Origin: Apostichopus japonicus
Taxonomy: Eukaryota > Echinodermata > Holothuroidea > Aspidochirotida > Stichopodidae
Assembly (NCBI RefSeq): GCF_037975245.1
Contig: NC_092574.1
Coordinates: 8,184,213-8,248,212 of the forward strand
Reading direction: 5' to 3'
Length of the DNA: 64,000 nucleotides
A model generated the notes under the pieces. It ran no database searches. It saw nothing but the letters and a program-made list of their open reading frames with translations, and was not told the origin of the DNA. Below, piece after piece: positions 13,401 to 25,400 of the stretch (its first letter is position 1; each line of letters starts with the position of its first letter). The position numbers and the translations under genes are program-made.

Positions 13401-16400
13401 CCCACGGTCACTGAAATGCAAATTGATGACTCCGGTGTTTCTTTAACATACTTTCTTTCCTGAAGCCTGGAATTACACCTTTCATGAACATTCTACAAAT
13501 TAACATCAAAATTATGGTTAGGCCCCAAATCATCCTTTTCCAGATGGAAGGTATGTATGTATACGTATATATATGTTTGGAGTCCTAACGCTTCTTTCTG
13601 GAAAGGTGTGATGATGGATTGCCTGTGGTTACTGTATATTCCCACATACAGAGCAGCACCACATACAGTGTAAAGTGCAGGGTACAGTCTGCTACTGCTG
13701 GCTGAAATCTACACACGTGTGTACACAAGAACAAAAGTCAAAGAGGTAAAATATAGATAAACCCTTCCAACTTTATCTTTCGACTAAGGTTCACCACGCA
13801 CAGATCTGTTTGACGAAATGTTTTGTCATGACAGATGTACACTTTGACCTCTAAGCGACCCCGGTACGGTAGCAATTTGACAATTTTAGTACGATGAAAG
13901 AAGAAAATGTCTTACGTCTGGTGTTCCACCAGCGGGGACTGGAGGCAATGGCAGCTGCAGCTGATTCTATGGGAAAAAAATATAAGCAACTTGGTTCCCT
14001 TGGGCGCTTCTAATCTACATAACAACATTTACAAAACTGGAGGTGTTTGATTAACATTTATTTCAAATCAATCCAACCATTTCTTGCACATTTCCTGATC
14101 GATCAATAGATTACGGCCAAATATGTCACCAACCGGACGAACGATGTCTTATAGAGGGCGTGGTAACAACAAAAATCAAACTATAGCCTCTCTCAATGCT
14201 TTCAAACACTATGGACATCAACATCGTGTCCGTACCTCATAAAGTTATGATTTTCTGATATAGAATGATGGCCCGTTGTAACGTGGTGGTGTTTTGAAAT
14301 TCTTTTTTATTCTTTTCTGTTTCTGATTCTTTGCACATACACAAATTGAATATCACTTACTTATTTACTTGTTTTATGATTTATTTATATATTATTTACT
14401 CATTTATCATTATGTGTGTACATATCTCAAGATCAGAAAGAAGGAGCAATTAAGCTTGCAAGGGAAACCTGAGCCACAAAAAAAAAATTGGCCACAAATA
14501 GGTAAAATCTATCTTAGATATTGCATTTTGAGAACACATTGGGGCAAAAGAACTATCATCATCCTCGCAATCATCATCCTTGGATTCATCTTCGTCACCA
14601 TCATCGCCTTCGTCATCATCATTTGGTGTCTATCCACTGATATAACAGTTCTTTGATGATCCTAATGTATATGACTCAAGGCACCAGTCTGATGTTACTG
14701 AATCTATTATTGGTATTGATTACTATTAAAAAACTAATGCTCCAATTGACTGGTGTCTTCAGACATTTCTTACCTTGAGGAATGTTGGCCTACAGCCAGG
14801 TGCTCCTTGATGAGCCTGACTGCAGCAGGACCACTTACTGGCATTCCAGACTCCAGCATGGTATTTGAGGGACATGTTGTTATTGTTGGCACAAACTGCA
14901 AAGAAGAAATCAATCAATAATACATCCAAATTAAGAATTTTAATTAATATTGTCAGTTTTTCATTTTGAGATTAAATGAAATATATTGCTTAAAGTGAAA
15001 TATCCAATGATGGGGAAACTTGTGAACTTTACTTTTTCAGTGTCACAAAGTTAGCAAACATTTTCTCCTAATTCATGAAATGTTTTTTCCATCCATGTTC
15101 CAAATATTCTCCAAATATTCTCGCTGATATGATTGTCATCATATTAGATAATAGGGTAGCAATGGGAAATGTTTTGGACTTTGCGCCAACTGACCCGAAC
15201 AGGATCAACATCATGAATATGCATGAGCACATGTAATCATAAAGCAATTACATACACCATAAAGAAAACACTTCACAGCCGTTTGGTCAAACATACCTTA
15301 TCAACATTACAAAAGACATTGTCATCTTACGAAAATAGAAAAAAAAAAAGGCACAAATTTAAATATATAAATAAAATAGATGGCTTATGTACAGTAGCCT
15401 TAGCCTACTTTGCATCATAAAACTCAGGGCAGACACATTTGCCATCCCCTTACCGTATATTATAAACTGGTAAGGCTACTTACTCACCAGTTGAATAATA
15501 CCAATGTGGACTTCATATTAAGCCATGGCTACTATCTGATGGTAGTGCATTTTTTCGAATGTACATAGTTACCAATATATATTCATCATGCTGTAATTAT
15601 CATGCTGTAATAATAGCAGGCTACGATGCCAGTGGATTTTGCCATTTGCCAGTAGAAAAAAATGAGGGCACTTGCTTTTTTCTGCCAGTAGACGTTCTTT
15701 TAATACATAAACAAAGGACGAGTCGTTTAGCAATCGTCAGTCATAGCATAGGCATCAGTTTCTGCACCTAAAGTTAGCTGCGTTATTACTGCTGATTATT
15801 AGCAGATATCATTGGGCTTCTACGCCTAAAGTTAGCCGCATTATTACTGCTGATTATTAGCAGATATTGTTGGGCTTCTACGCCTAAAGTTAGCTGCGTT
15901 ATTACTGCTGATTATTAGCAGATATCGTTGGGCTTCTCTTAAAAGCATGTAGAGTACACTGATGTTTGTCGCAACTCACGGAAATGCCAGTGAGAAAACT
16001 TGATACGTTTTTTAATCACTGGCTTTTTTGAAAAGAGTTAAAAATAAGTTGGGAAATTCTACACCTGCAATCCTACACTAAAAATCCTTGCATGGCTTCC
16101 TGAATTAGGTCATACTCATAAGTAAAAATAGCACTTGTCATTCCAGGTAACGGGATTAAATAATCAATGCAATTAAAAAGGTCATCTTAATTGGCCCAAT
16201 GTTACGTACAGTAGCACACACTCAACAGTCCTGAACAAAACTTAACAAACTTTTCAAGTTTACTTTACAAGTTTGCTTTACAAGTTTACAACTTTACAAC
16301 TTTACTTAACAAGTTTACTTTACAAGTTTACAAAAGTGCTTCCTGGAAGTTCTGATCAATCCTGCAAGTTATTTTCCAGCCATTGAGAATAAATGAATCA

Positions 16401-19400
16401 AATAGACAATTACTGTAAGTACCTCAGTGTGAATTGAAACTACTTTTGTGTATGTGTGTTAAAGTGACAGTAAAATTCTCGTTGACACTTGACCGTGAGC
16501 GACCATTAATCTGAACTTTCTAGCATATTTGGGAGCAGTCAGTTCCATAGAGTGTTTTCAGAGTGTTTTGTGCAGTTGCACTGCACAAAACACTCTGACA
16601 ACATTCCTTTCATAACCCCTCCCCCCCCCCCCACAAAAACGAAGACAATACAGAAGTCATTTTCCTCAAGATTTGAAAACCTGAAAAGAAGAATCTTTAT
16701 TATGAAGCAGTCGAGACACTTCATTTACACAAACACAACTTGTTTGAGCTTGATGAGACCCCCTCTAGAAATGAGGAAATTATTGTGAAGAAATCATTTT
16801 GACAGTCAGTTCAGTAGTGTGTAATACTGTACTGCACTAAAAAGCTTTGACAATTTATTCTTTTCATAACAAAACAAGAACAGATATCCAGAAACTCAAT
16901 TTCCTCAAGATTTGATGACCTTGAAAAAAAACGAAGAACATCTTACGAAGCCGTCATCGTGGAAAGTAATTCGTTTAGACTGTAAACAAACAAACCTACT
17001 GTATCTTGAGCTTGAACAGACTCTCTAGACATGAGGAAGCTATAAGTGCGTCAACTATGACAATGTAAATACTAAATATATATATTCAAATGGAGCCCTG
17101 ACCTTCTGTACCGTTACGGCATATATAGCACACTACAGGCTTGATATGTAAAGTGTGTACACCGCCCGGGGGTACAATTTATCCAGTATTAAGACAGATC
17201 GCAAAATGCTATGCAAAGTGGGACAAATCAATATGGAAATGCAAAGATGTACAGTATTGCAGTTTCTGTGCATATGAACCATGGATGTAAGTAGTATTCT
17301 AAAAGAGAGGAAATTCTCAGAGCCTACAAATAGTCCAAAGCGCGGTAGAATGAGGGTGCTAAGATTGTGGGGAGACAGGTAAGCGAGGAGCGAAGTAAAT
17401 CTGCTAAAACAAACTTTGAAAAACTAAATTATTCCTTGCACCTCCATGTTGTATCTTTGCTACAGCTACGTACATCACACACATGTATCCTACCTGGTGT
17501 GTAATACAAGGCTAGCGTACATACACATTAAAGGCATTGAAGACTCGCCCCAAACCGCGTGCGGCCATCTGAAAAAGTTAACTTATTGTTGCTTGCAAGT
17601 GACGTTTTGTTTGTGTCGCTACAAAATGCAGACAGTAATGAAACTTAATACCTTAATTGTTATCTTTAGCAGGACCTGAGATGTCTATCGCTGAATCGTT
17701 TATACACTGTGCTGTGAGTATTGCAGCTGTATGTACTGACTGTACACTTGTGTCTAATTATCGATGGTAGCAAGCTGTGTGTGTATTTCTGGGATCGATG
17801 GTGGTGAATATCACTTCTGTTACACCTCATTCAAAACTAGGTCAGATTACCGGCATTAGACGTTTCTTTGTGCGCGAGTCTTCACACCCTTTAAATAACA
17901 TACATGATGCATTCATGATGTAGTGAGATATAAGAATCCTATCAGGTTCACCTTACAGATTTGAACAAGAAAGAACTTTAAACTTTAAACACTTTAACTT
18001 AGACTTAAACACTTATCACTTACACTTAACACTTACACTAAACACTTTACACACTTTAACTTAGACTTAAAGACTTAACTCTTACACTAACACTTATACT
18101 TACACACTATACACTTTAAACACTTTAAACAAGGAAGAACTTAAACACAATTGACAAACAAAACTAAATAACTTAAAAGTCACTTTATGGCAGGAAATCT
18201 TACATCGGATGTCTGAAGAATGTTTCATCTATCAAATTCGATATTTCAGTTGATTATTTTGTGCAGCTAATTAAAATGTTTATGAAGAATTGCCCACAAG
18301 ATGAAGAAGGAAATTCATCAGTGGGTTAAAACTTGAAAAGCTGTCAACACATTAAAGAAACAAAGAAAATATCATTTCAACAGTCAGATGTCTTCAAAAT
18401 TATAATGTCTTCAAAATTATAATTATTAGACGTTAATGTAGAGGACAGGGGACTAATATAAACAGGATTAACCAAAAAAACAAATCATAATTTGCTTTCC
18501 TGTTGTTGATTTATTTTCCTCTCGTCAATTTTGTTTTCGTTGAAGCCTAAAGCAACAATTGATGACAATTTCAAGTCAACTTTAATATTTTTACAACATT
18601 CTTAAGTATTTACTCTAGATAGTCAGTCATAACTTCATCATATTTTCGTCCTTGGTTTTTCTTGCACAAGTCTGCAACGTGTACCCTTACAGGCTTACAC
18701 TAGAATGATTACAAGTGCAAGAATATTATGTTATCATATTATGTGTGATGTTTATATTATATTTAAATGTATATTAACTCAATTTATATCCTAAGTTGCA
18801 GAACACTCTAAAATAGAAGAACTCTCCATAATCCCTCAATCTTTTTTTTTTAAATCTATTTTTTATTATGCAATGGCAAAATCAAAGGCATCAATTAAAG
18901 TGTGACTAATCACCACAACATTTACTCTTTTTTTTAGTTTCATGTATACCGTATGTTAATTTGATCACAGCAGGAAAGTTAGAAAACGGGGAAATTTCCT
19001 GAAAATGTAATTATCAAATTTGGAATACAAACATTTAAAATAACTGTTCAGGCAAAACTGTGATTTATTTTACATGCAGTCTACATCATCACCACCACAT
19101 TAAATATGGATGAATATCACTGTTATCATTACTGTCACTGTCACTGTACACTGTTACTGTACAGGATAACGATACTGCTTTAGTTTCTAACATTTTCAGT
19201 TTATACTGTACACATGTACAAAGCCCATAATATCATCACCACTTTAAATATGGATGAATATCACTGTTACTGTCACTGTACACTGTTACTGTACAGGATA
19301 ACAATATTGCTTATAGATTCTAACTTCTCAGTACATATGTACAAGCACCCATAATATTATCACCACTTTAAATATGGGTGAATATCACTGTTACTGTACA

Positions 19401-22400
19401 CTGTTACTGTACAGGATAACGATACTGCTTTAGATTCTAACATTCTCAGTACACATGTACAAGCTCCCATAATATTATCACCACTTGAAATATGGATGAA
19501 TATCACTGTTACTGTACACCGTTACTGTACGGGATAACGATACTGCTTTAGATTCTAACATTCTCAGTACACATGTACAAGCACCCATAATATCATCACC
19601 ACTCTAAATATAGACGAATATCACTGTTACTGTACACTGTTACTGTACAGGATAACGATACTGCTTTACATTCTAACATTCTCAGTACACATGTACAAGC
19701 ACCCATAATATCATCACCACTTTAAATATGGATGAATATCACTGTTACTGTCACAGTACAGAATAACGTCACTGCTTTGAGATTCTAACATTCTCAGTAC
19801 ACGTACAAACACTCATTATACCAAAACTCAATCACATAGTATTAAAAAAGGAATATATACTGTTTGCTACATTATAAACTACAGTACAGTACAGTAACAA
19901 GTAGGATAATTATGAAATAAATGATGATATGAATCTTTGCAAATCAATACCCTCTGAGATATAATTACACATGCATGCACATGGCGAGTGACAGTTAAGT
20001 AAACAGTAGTATGGGCTAAGCAGCCTAAGCCACATCATGACTTTACTCATAATATATCATCCTAACCTAGCATTTCTACTAAGGGATAACGTGTGGGCTC
20101 AATGACTCACCCCTCCACAGTGATACAGATGAACATTGAACCTCAAAAGTTCAAACAAAGTGACAGTAAGCCCACTCCCAAGTTACTGACTGACTATATA
20201 TCTGGATGGTCTCTAAGGATTCTCATCCCAAATTAGAGATCAGTATGCAAGGTGTCAGACTCATTTACTGCTCAAAGCACTATCAATGCTGCTATGTACA
20301 TCTTTACACTCTAAACCTGCTATGTACATCTTTGCTCTTCAAAACTGATATGTATATCTTTGCACTTCAAACCTGCTATGTATTTTTTACACTCTAAACC
20401 TGCTATGTACATCTTTGCTCTTCAAAACTGCTATGTATATCTTTGCACTTCAAACTGCTATGTACACCTTTGCACTTCAAACTACTATGTACACCTTTGC
20501 ACTTCAAACTGCTATGTACACCTTTGCACTTCAAACTACTATGTACACCTTTGCACTTCAAACTGCTATGTACACCTTTGCACTTCAAACTACTATGTAC
20601 AGTACACCTTTGCAATTATTGATCCCTATCATCTATCAGGGTAAACCAGGCAGGATGAATCGCTAACTAGAGACGAAGACACAATTCAATGCAATATGAG
20701 TTTTCCCCTAGAGATCAAGATTCTTGAAAGGCCAAACAAAATATAGAAGTTTATATTAATAAAGACCAAGCAACATACAACGTTACACTAAGATGAAACC
20801 TTTCATGACACATCACTCTATCTCTCTTTCACAAAAAAAAAAAAAAAAAATAGTTTTCAGGTCTCCCAGCACCAATGGAAGGGGAGGCATGGGGCAGGGG
20901 TCATGGTCCCCAATAATTATGACAGCAATGACTCTGGTGTTGGCATGGTACCATCACTGGTGGTTATTTTAACACCACTGAAAATAACTTTGAATCCTAC
21001 CACAGTCCACCACCCCCTCCCCCCCCTCTCCCCACCAAGCCCCTCTCCCATCCACCAAAAGGGAATAAAAAAAACCTGTGCAGGGATACTTGTGGTAAGT
21101 TACTGTACTTTTTTTCAAAATGTATTTTTGTCTACCATAATAAATAAGGGATAGTATGCATTGACACACTTATCTGAATAAGAATTGATCTAATGAATAC
21201 AATATTTGAACAATTCCTATAAATAATGAATTCCTAGTCACTGAAACTGCAACATAAATACTGAATTCACATGAACCTCAATTCATTTTGCATGGATTTC
21301 ATTAATAAAACAAACCCTGTTCCACTGATTGTTTACATTTGTGTCTTAAATACACAATTACAACTTACCTTTCCCTGGAATGATCATCTACATACAGTAT
21401 AGCCAGGAAATATGATAGCTACATGAAGTGTTAGCTCAGAGGTTAACGCCGGTGCCTTCCAATCATAAGGTCCCTGGTTCGAGTCACTCCAAGATTAATG
21501 TATGTCGTCTACTTTACAGAGTTGTTGACAATTGACAATTCATAATCATGGGCGTTAAATATGAATGTAAGAGACTGACTTCGGTCAGCTTGCGGCTTTG
21601 ATAAGCCAATGAGGCTTCTTTGCCAGTTCCTGCTTGCAGGAGGATCTAAAATCCATACATACATGTACATACATGGGATACCCAAGCTTCAGCTTTCAAG
21701 CAGCAATATTATACTAGACCTACAGCCCTTTCATTTGTGCACCTCACTGAGACATTTTCTTCACTGTATTTGTTACTAGATTTAATAACTACAACTTCCT
21801 CAATTTCTCAGAATAATTTGGATGGTTGAGAATCCCTGAAGTGGTAAATGTCTTTTGAAAAACAAAAAACAAAACTTTCCTCAGTTTTCATTGACATGAT
21901 AAAAGTTTTTTTTTTATACTGATCACTTTTTGAACTGACATCTATCCAAATTACTGTATGTATAAATGCATTCATATTTTTTCTCTAGTTTCGAAAGATG
22001 AAAGAGATGGATTTTGTGAGAGTTTCACAGGAAATAAGACCGTTACAGGTTCAATTATGATTGAAATGAACAGGTCTGATCTATTTTTCAACTTGATTAA
22101 TTTTGTGAGCAGGGAACCGTTACACTGATTTTAAAGTCATTCTTCGCCACTGTGGTTCATAGAAACCTTCAGTGCTCAGATTAAACAATTGAAACCATAT
22201 CTACTGTACTTCCTCAACGTATATATACAATGTCCGCACTGCAGGGTACAGACTGTGCCTTTGCACGCAGAGTCAAATATGTACGCAGGTACTATGAATT
22301 AAACAACTAAGACGAAAACAGTTAGACACACGATGGGTTATACAGAAACCCTGTAAAAGATGATACAATGGCAGAATGCATATAAAGGACAATTTTATCT

Positions 22401-25400
22401 TCTGTCACTCAAGTCAACGAACATATCGCATTGATTGATAATATGCCCTGCTTTTTCCAGTTCATGAAAAATACTGTATGGGTGGAAGACGCTGTTTACC
22501 TGTCTCTCTTGTATAACGTTAAATTATGGCTTAATTGGTCAGAAGACTGAATATCTGAAGGTCTGGTGTAGGAAAGAGGAGGGACAGGTACATTGTGGAC
22601 CAATGTGGTCTGTTACTTCATTCAATAAACAAAACAAAAAGTTTGAGAATCACTTTTTAAGCTACGGAATGGTAGGGTAGAGTGGGAAGGAAGATTGGTA
22701 TTGATCCTATTTCCCAGTTTACGAGAGGGCACAGAGCAAAAAATGTTACCAATCGTCAAAGGGCAACGCTTAGGTACAGTAGGCTCGAAACATCCCAAAT
22801 TAAAGGTTGAGTACAGTAGAAGTTAATAACAGGATCAGCTTTCGTTTTGATTCAATATTTGGTTGCCACTTTGAAAAGCCCTTATTTTGTGTCACAGAAT
22901 ACAGGAATTGCACACGATAAGCAACGGTGTCTTGCAATCTTGCAAATGGCGTCTCGCCAATGAGAAACAGAAGACAAAAAATACGAATAACTAGACACCA
23001 ACAATAGGATACAATGAAAGAAGGAAAGATAAAGAGAGAAAAGATATACTTCCTCCTTGCAGTCTCTTCAGGAAATCCGCAAACTATTATTTTCCCATTT
23101 TTTTTGTTGGTTTTGTTAATTTGCCTCTAGACTAAAGTTACTGCACAAATAAACTCCTCGGTAAAAATCATGAAAGGAGTTAAAGAGTTTTCTTACCGTT
23201 ACGGATATCTTCGAGCCAACCGTCCCTCTCTTGGCGTGTGCCGGGGAAAAAGTAGAGGGTAAGATCGGCCAGTGAGTCTGAATAGACGATCTAGGGAAGA
23301 AAAGCAGATTGTGAAAGCGGAGATGTCCTTGGCCTTTAAAAGTCAACAGTATTGGACCAAATTTTATTTTAAAAAAAAACAATTTTCCCGAAAGTTTCAA
23401 TACAGGCGTGTTCAGCATTCACTCCCATCCTGCTGCTAGGACCTTTCCTCTCTCTCATTCTCATCTTCATCGATGATAAATTAGTCCAAAGCATTCAACG
23501 ATTTTATCAAAAAAGGAATTAAATACTGAGCGATGAATGACCCCCCCCCCTTCTTCAACTTCACTGCAGTGTATAGCCGGCTCTTCCTGCTTTTGATTAT
23601 TTCCTCCCCCCCCTCAACCCCTCTTCCTCCAGATTTACCATTCTTGGAGTTGATCAAATGTTACTGATGAAAAACATTGCAGAATAGAAGTGTAACTTTG
23701 AAAAAGGAAACAACTTTCTCAGGCATGACACAGTAATGGTGATTTTGAGGTACTTATAAAAGTTGCCAAATGATACATCACTGACTCATAACCAAAAAAA
23801 CCTTCCCAGATCGAAACGGGCAGGCCTACTTATCGGGCTGCGCACCAAAATATGACAATTTATTCCTTCTTATGGAAAAAAACACCAAATGATCACAACA
23901 GTTCGGAGTGAATTGTGTCGAAAAGAAATCCAAGCACAATGACAAAACGTTCTAGACACTTAGGGTAAAAGAATGTCTTAGAGGGCGCACAGTGTTAAAA
24001 AGCTCACCAAATTCATTCTAGGCACCGTAGAACCAGAGTGCAAAGGTTGTGAGGAGACAGATAAGCGAGGAGCGAAGTAACTTTGTAACACAGTAAGTTA
24101 ACACTGGGTCAGCTCAAGTGGGAGTATCATTGTTCATAAATTACTACTTCCTTTAATTGTGCCATAAACTGTGAGACAATTAAACAAGTTCAACAAAAAA
24201 TAGCAGACTTTGTTAAAATGCTATTCTCCCTCGATATCATCCCAAGTTCTTACGCATACTACTGTACGATAAAGTTGCACTTCCGTAGCGAATGACCTCA
24301 TTTTGAAATAAAACATAGTACACTGCACTCCTACTGATTACTTCCCATTGTTACAACCCTCTAGCCCTTTATGATCCCTTTATGATCCCTTTACACTTTC
24401 CTTTCATCTCTCCCCACCCCCCACCTTTGTTGTGTCTACTAAATAATTGCTCTACGAATTGCCCATTTGTCCTGGAATCTGACTGTCTGTCTATCCGTGA
24501 CTGTTAGCCTTGTGTCGTGTTTGTTACTGTAGTTTCGTTTTTGATTCAGCTAGCCTCTCAAAGCAAAACGTCAGGCCCTCTTTACATTTTACGGACACTC
24601 CTGCTGAATGGTATATTGAACTCGTACTCACTTGAATTGCATTGTTGCTCTGGAAATTATTCCCATCGACGGTCTCAATTACCTTCACGTCGATCATGGC
24701 GATGCAGCCTTTTTCTCTGCCTCGCTTCTACAAAGACAAAAAAAAAAAAAAATTTGTTTAATCATGTAGCAACATAATAATTGATGAGCGCTGTATAAAT
24801 GCCGTCCCGTATCGGACGATGTAAACATGACTTTTGATGAGAGTGTGGATGTGACAACAAGTGCGGTCGAAAGTCCCTAGGTTTTGGGATATATTTACAG
24901 GTCGCCATACATAGTACCTGTCTGGACTTGCCTAGTATTGCACATTCTCATGAGTAACTAGCCTATGAATTAGTTCAGTATTACTATTTTAGTTCTCACT
25001 GTGCCCCTACTGTGCACCCACTGTGCCCCCATCCAGGGCACGAATGTATCACCACGTCAGATAAAACACGAGCCAGAAAAACACGGATAAAGTCAACCTC
25101 TGGAGACCATTACCCAGCAGTCGAGTAGTGTGCACATGGTTGACCATACTCCAAGAGGGTTGGATAGAAGAACTGGGGCTGGTGACAAATAGTGATGTGA
25201 CTTATTTCGAAGGAACATCTGTCCCAAAATATTGCCGTTGGCTGTCCACTGCTGGATTTGCAGATTCATATAAAGAGGTGGTACGTTTACTATTATTACC
25301 CAAAAGGGGATCAGGGGGGGGGTGCAATGTTTTAATTTTTTTACAACTTCATAGGTACAGTAAATGGTGGATTGGAAAGTGCATTGATCTAATAGCCGAG

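Larger units (their letters stand above)
11121..13915 (-). other. Intron 5 of the Tec-family gene
   Basis: 2795 bp, AT-rich. It holds a 16-bp perfect palindrome (12061-12076) and a local two-copy duplication (13199-13611). No exon seen. Confidence 0.6.
14896..23196 (-). other. Intron 3 of the Tec-family gene, satellite-rich
   Basis: 8301 bp, the largest intron seen. It carries four separate tandem arrays (58 bp, ~260 bp, ~118 bp, 27 bp), a long hairpin, two dispersed repeats and a SINE. Between them (for example 14900-15750, 17900-19080, 21680-23190) no coding signal was found. 17950-18170 is low-complexity sequence rich in ACTTAAAC/ACTTTAAC. Confidence 0.65.

Noticed and set aside
19080..20606. 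CRISPR-like array
   Set aside because: The repeats have no unique spacers of even length, the units are contiguous, and the DNA is plainly eukaryotic.
20403..20615. Small repeat protein on the minus strand
   Set aside because: Open frame is forced by the 27-bp period; similar frames exist on the opposite strand.
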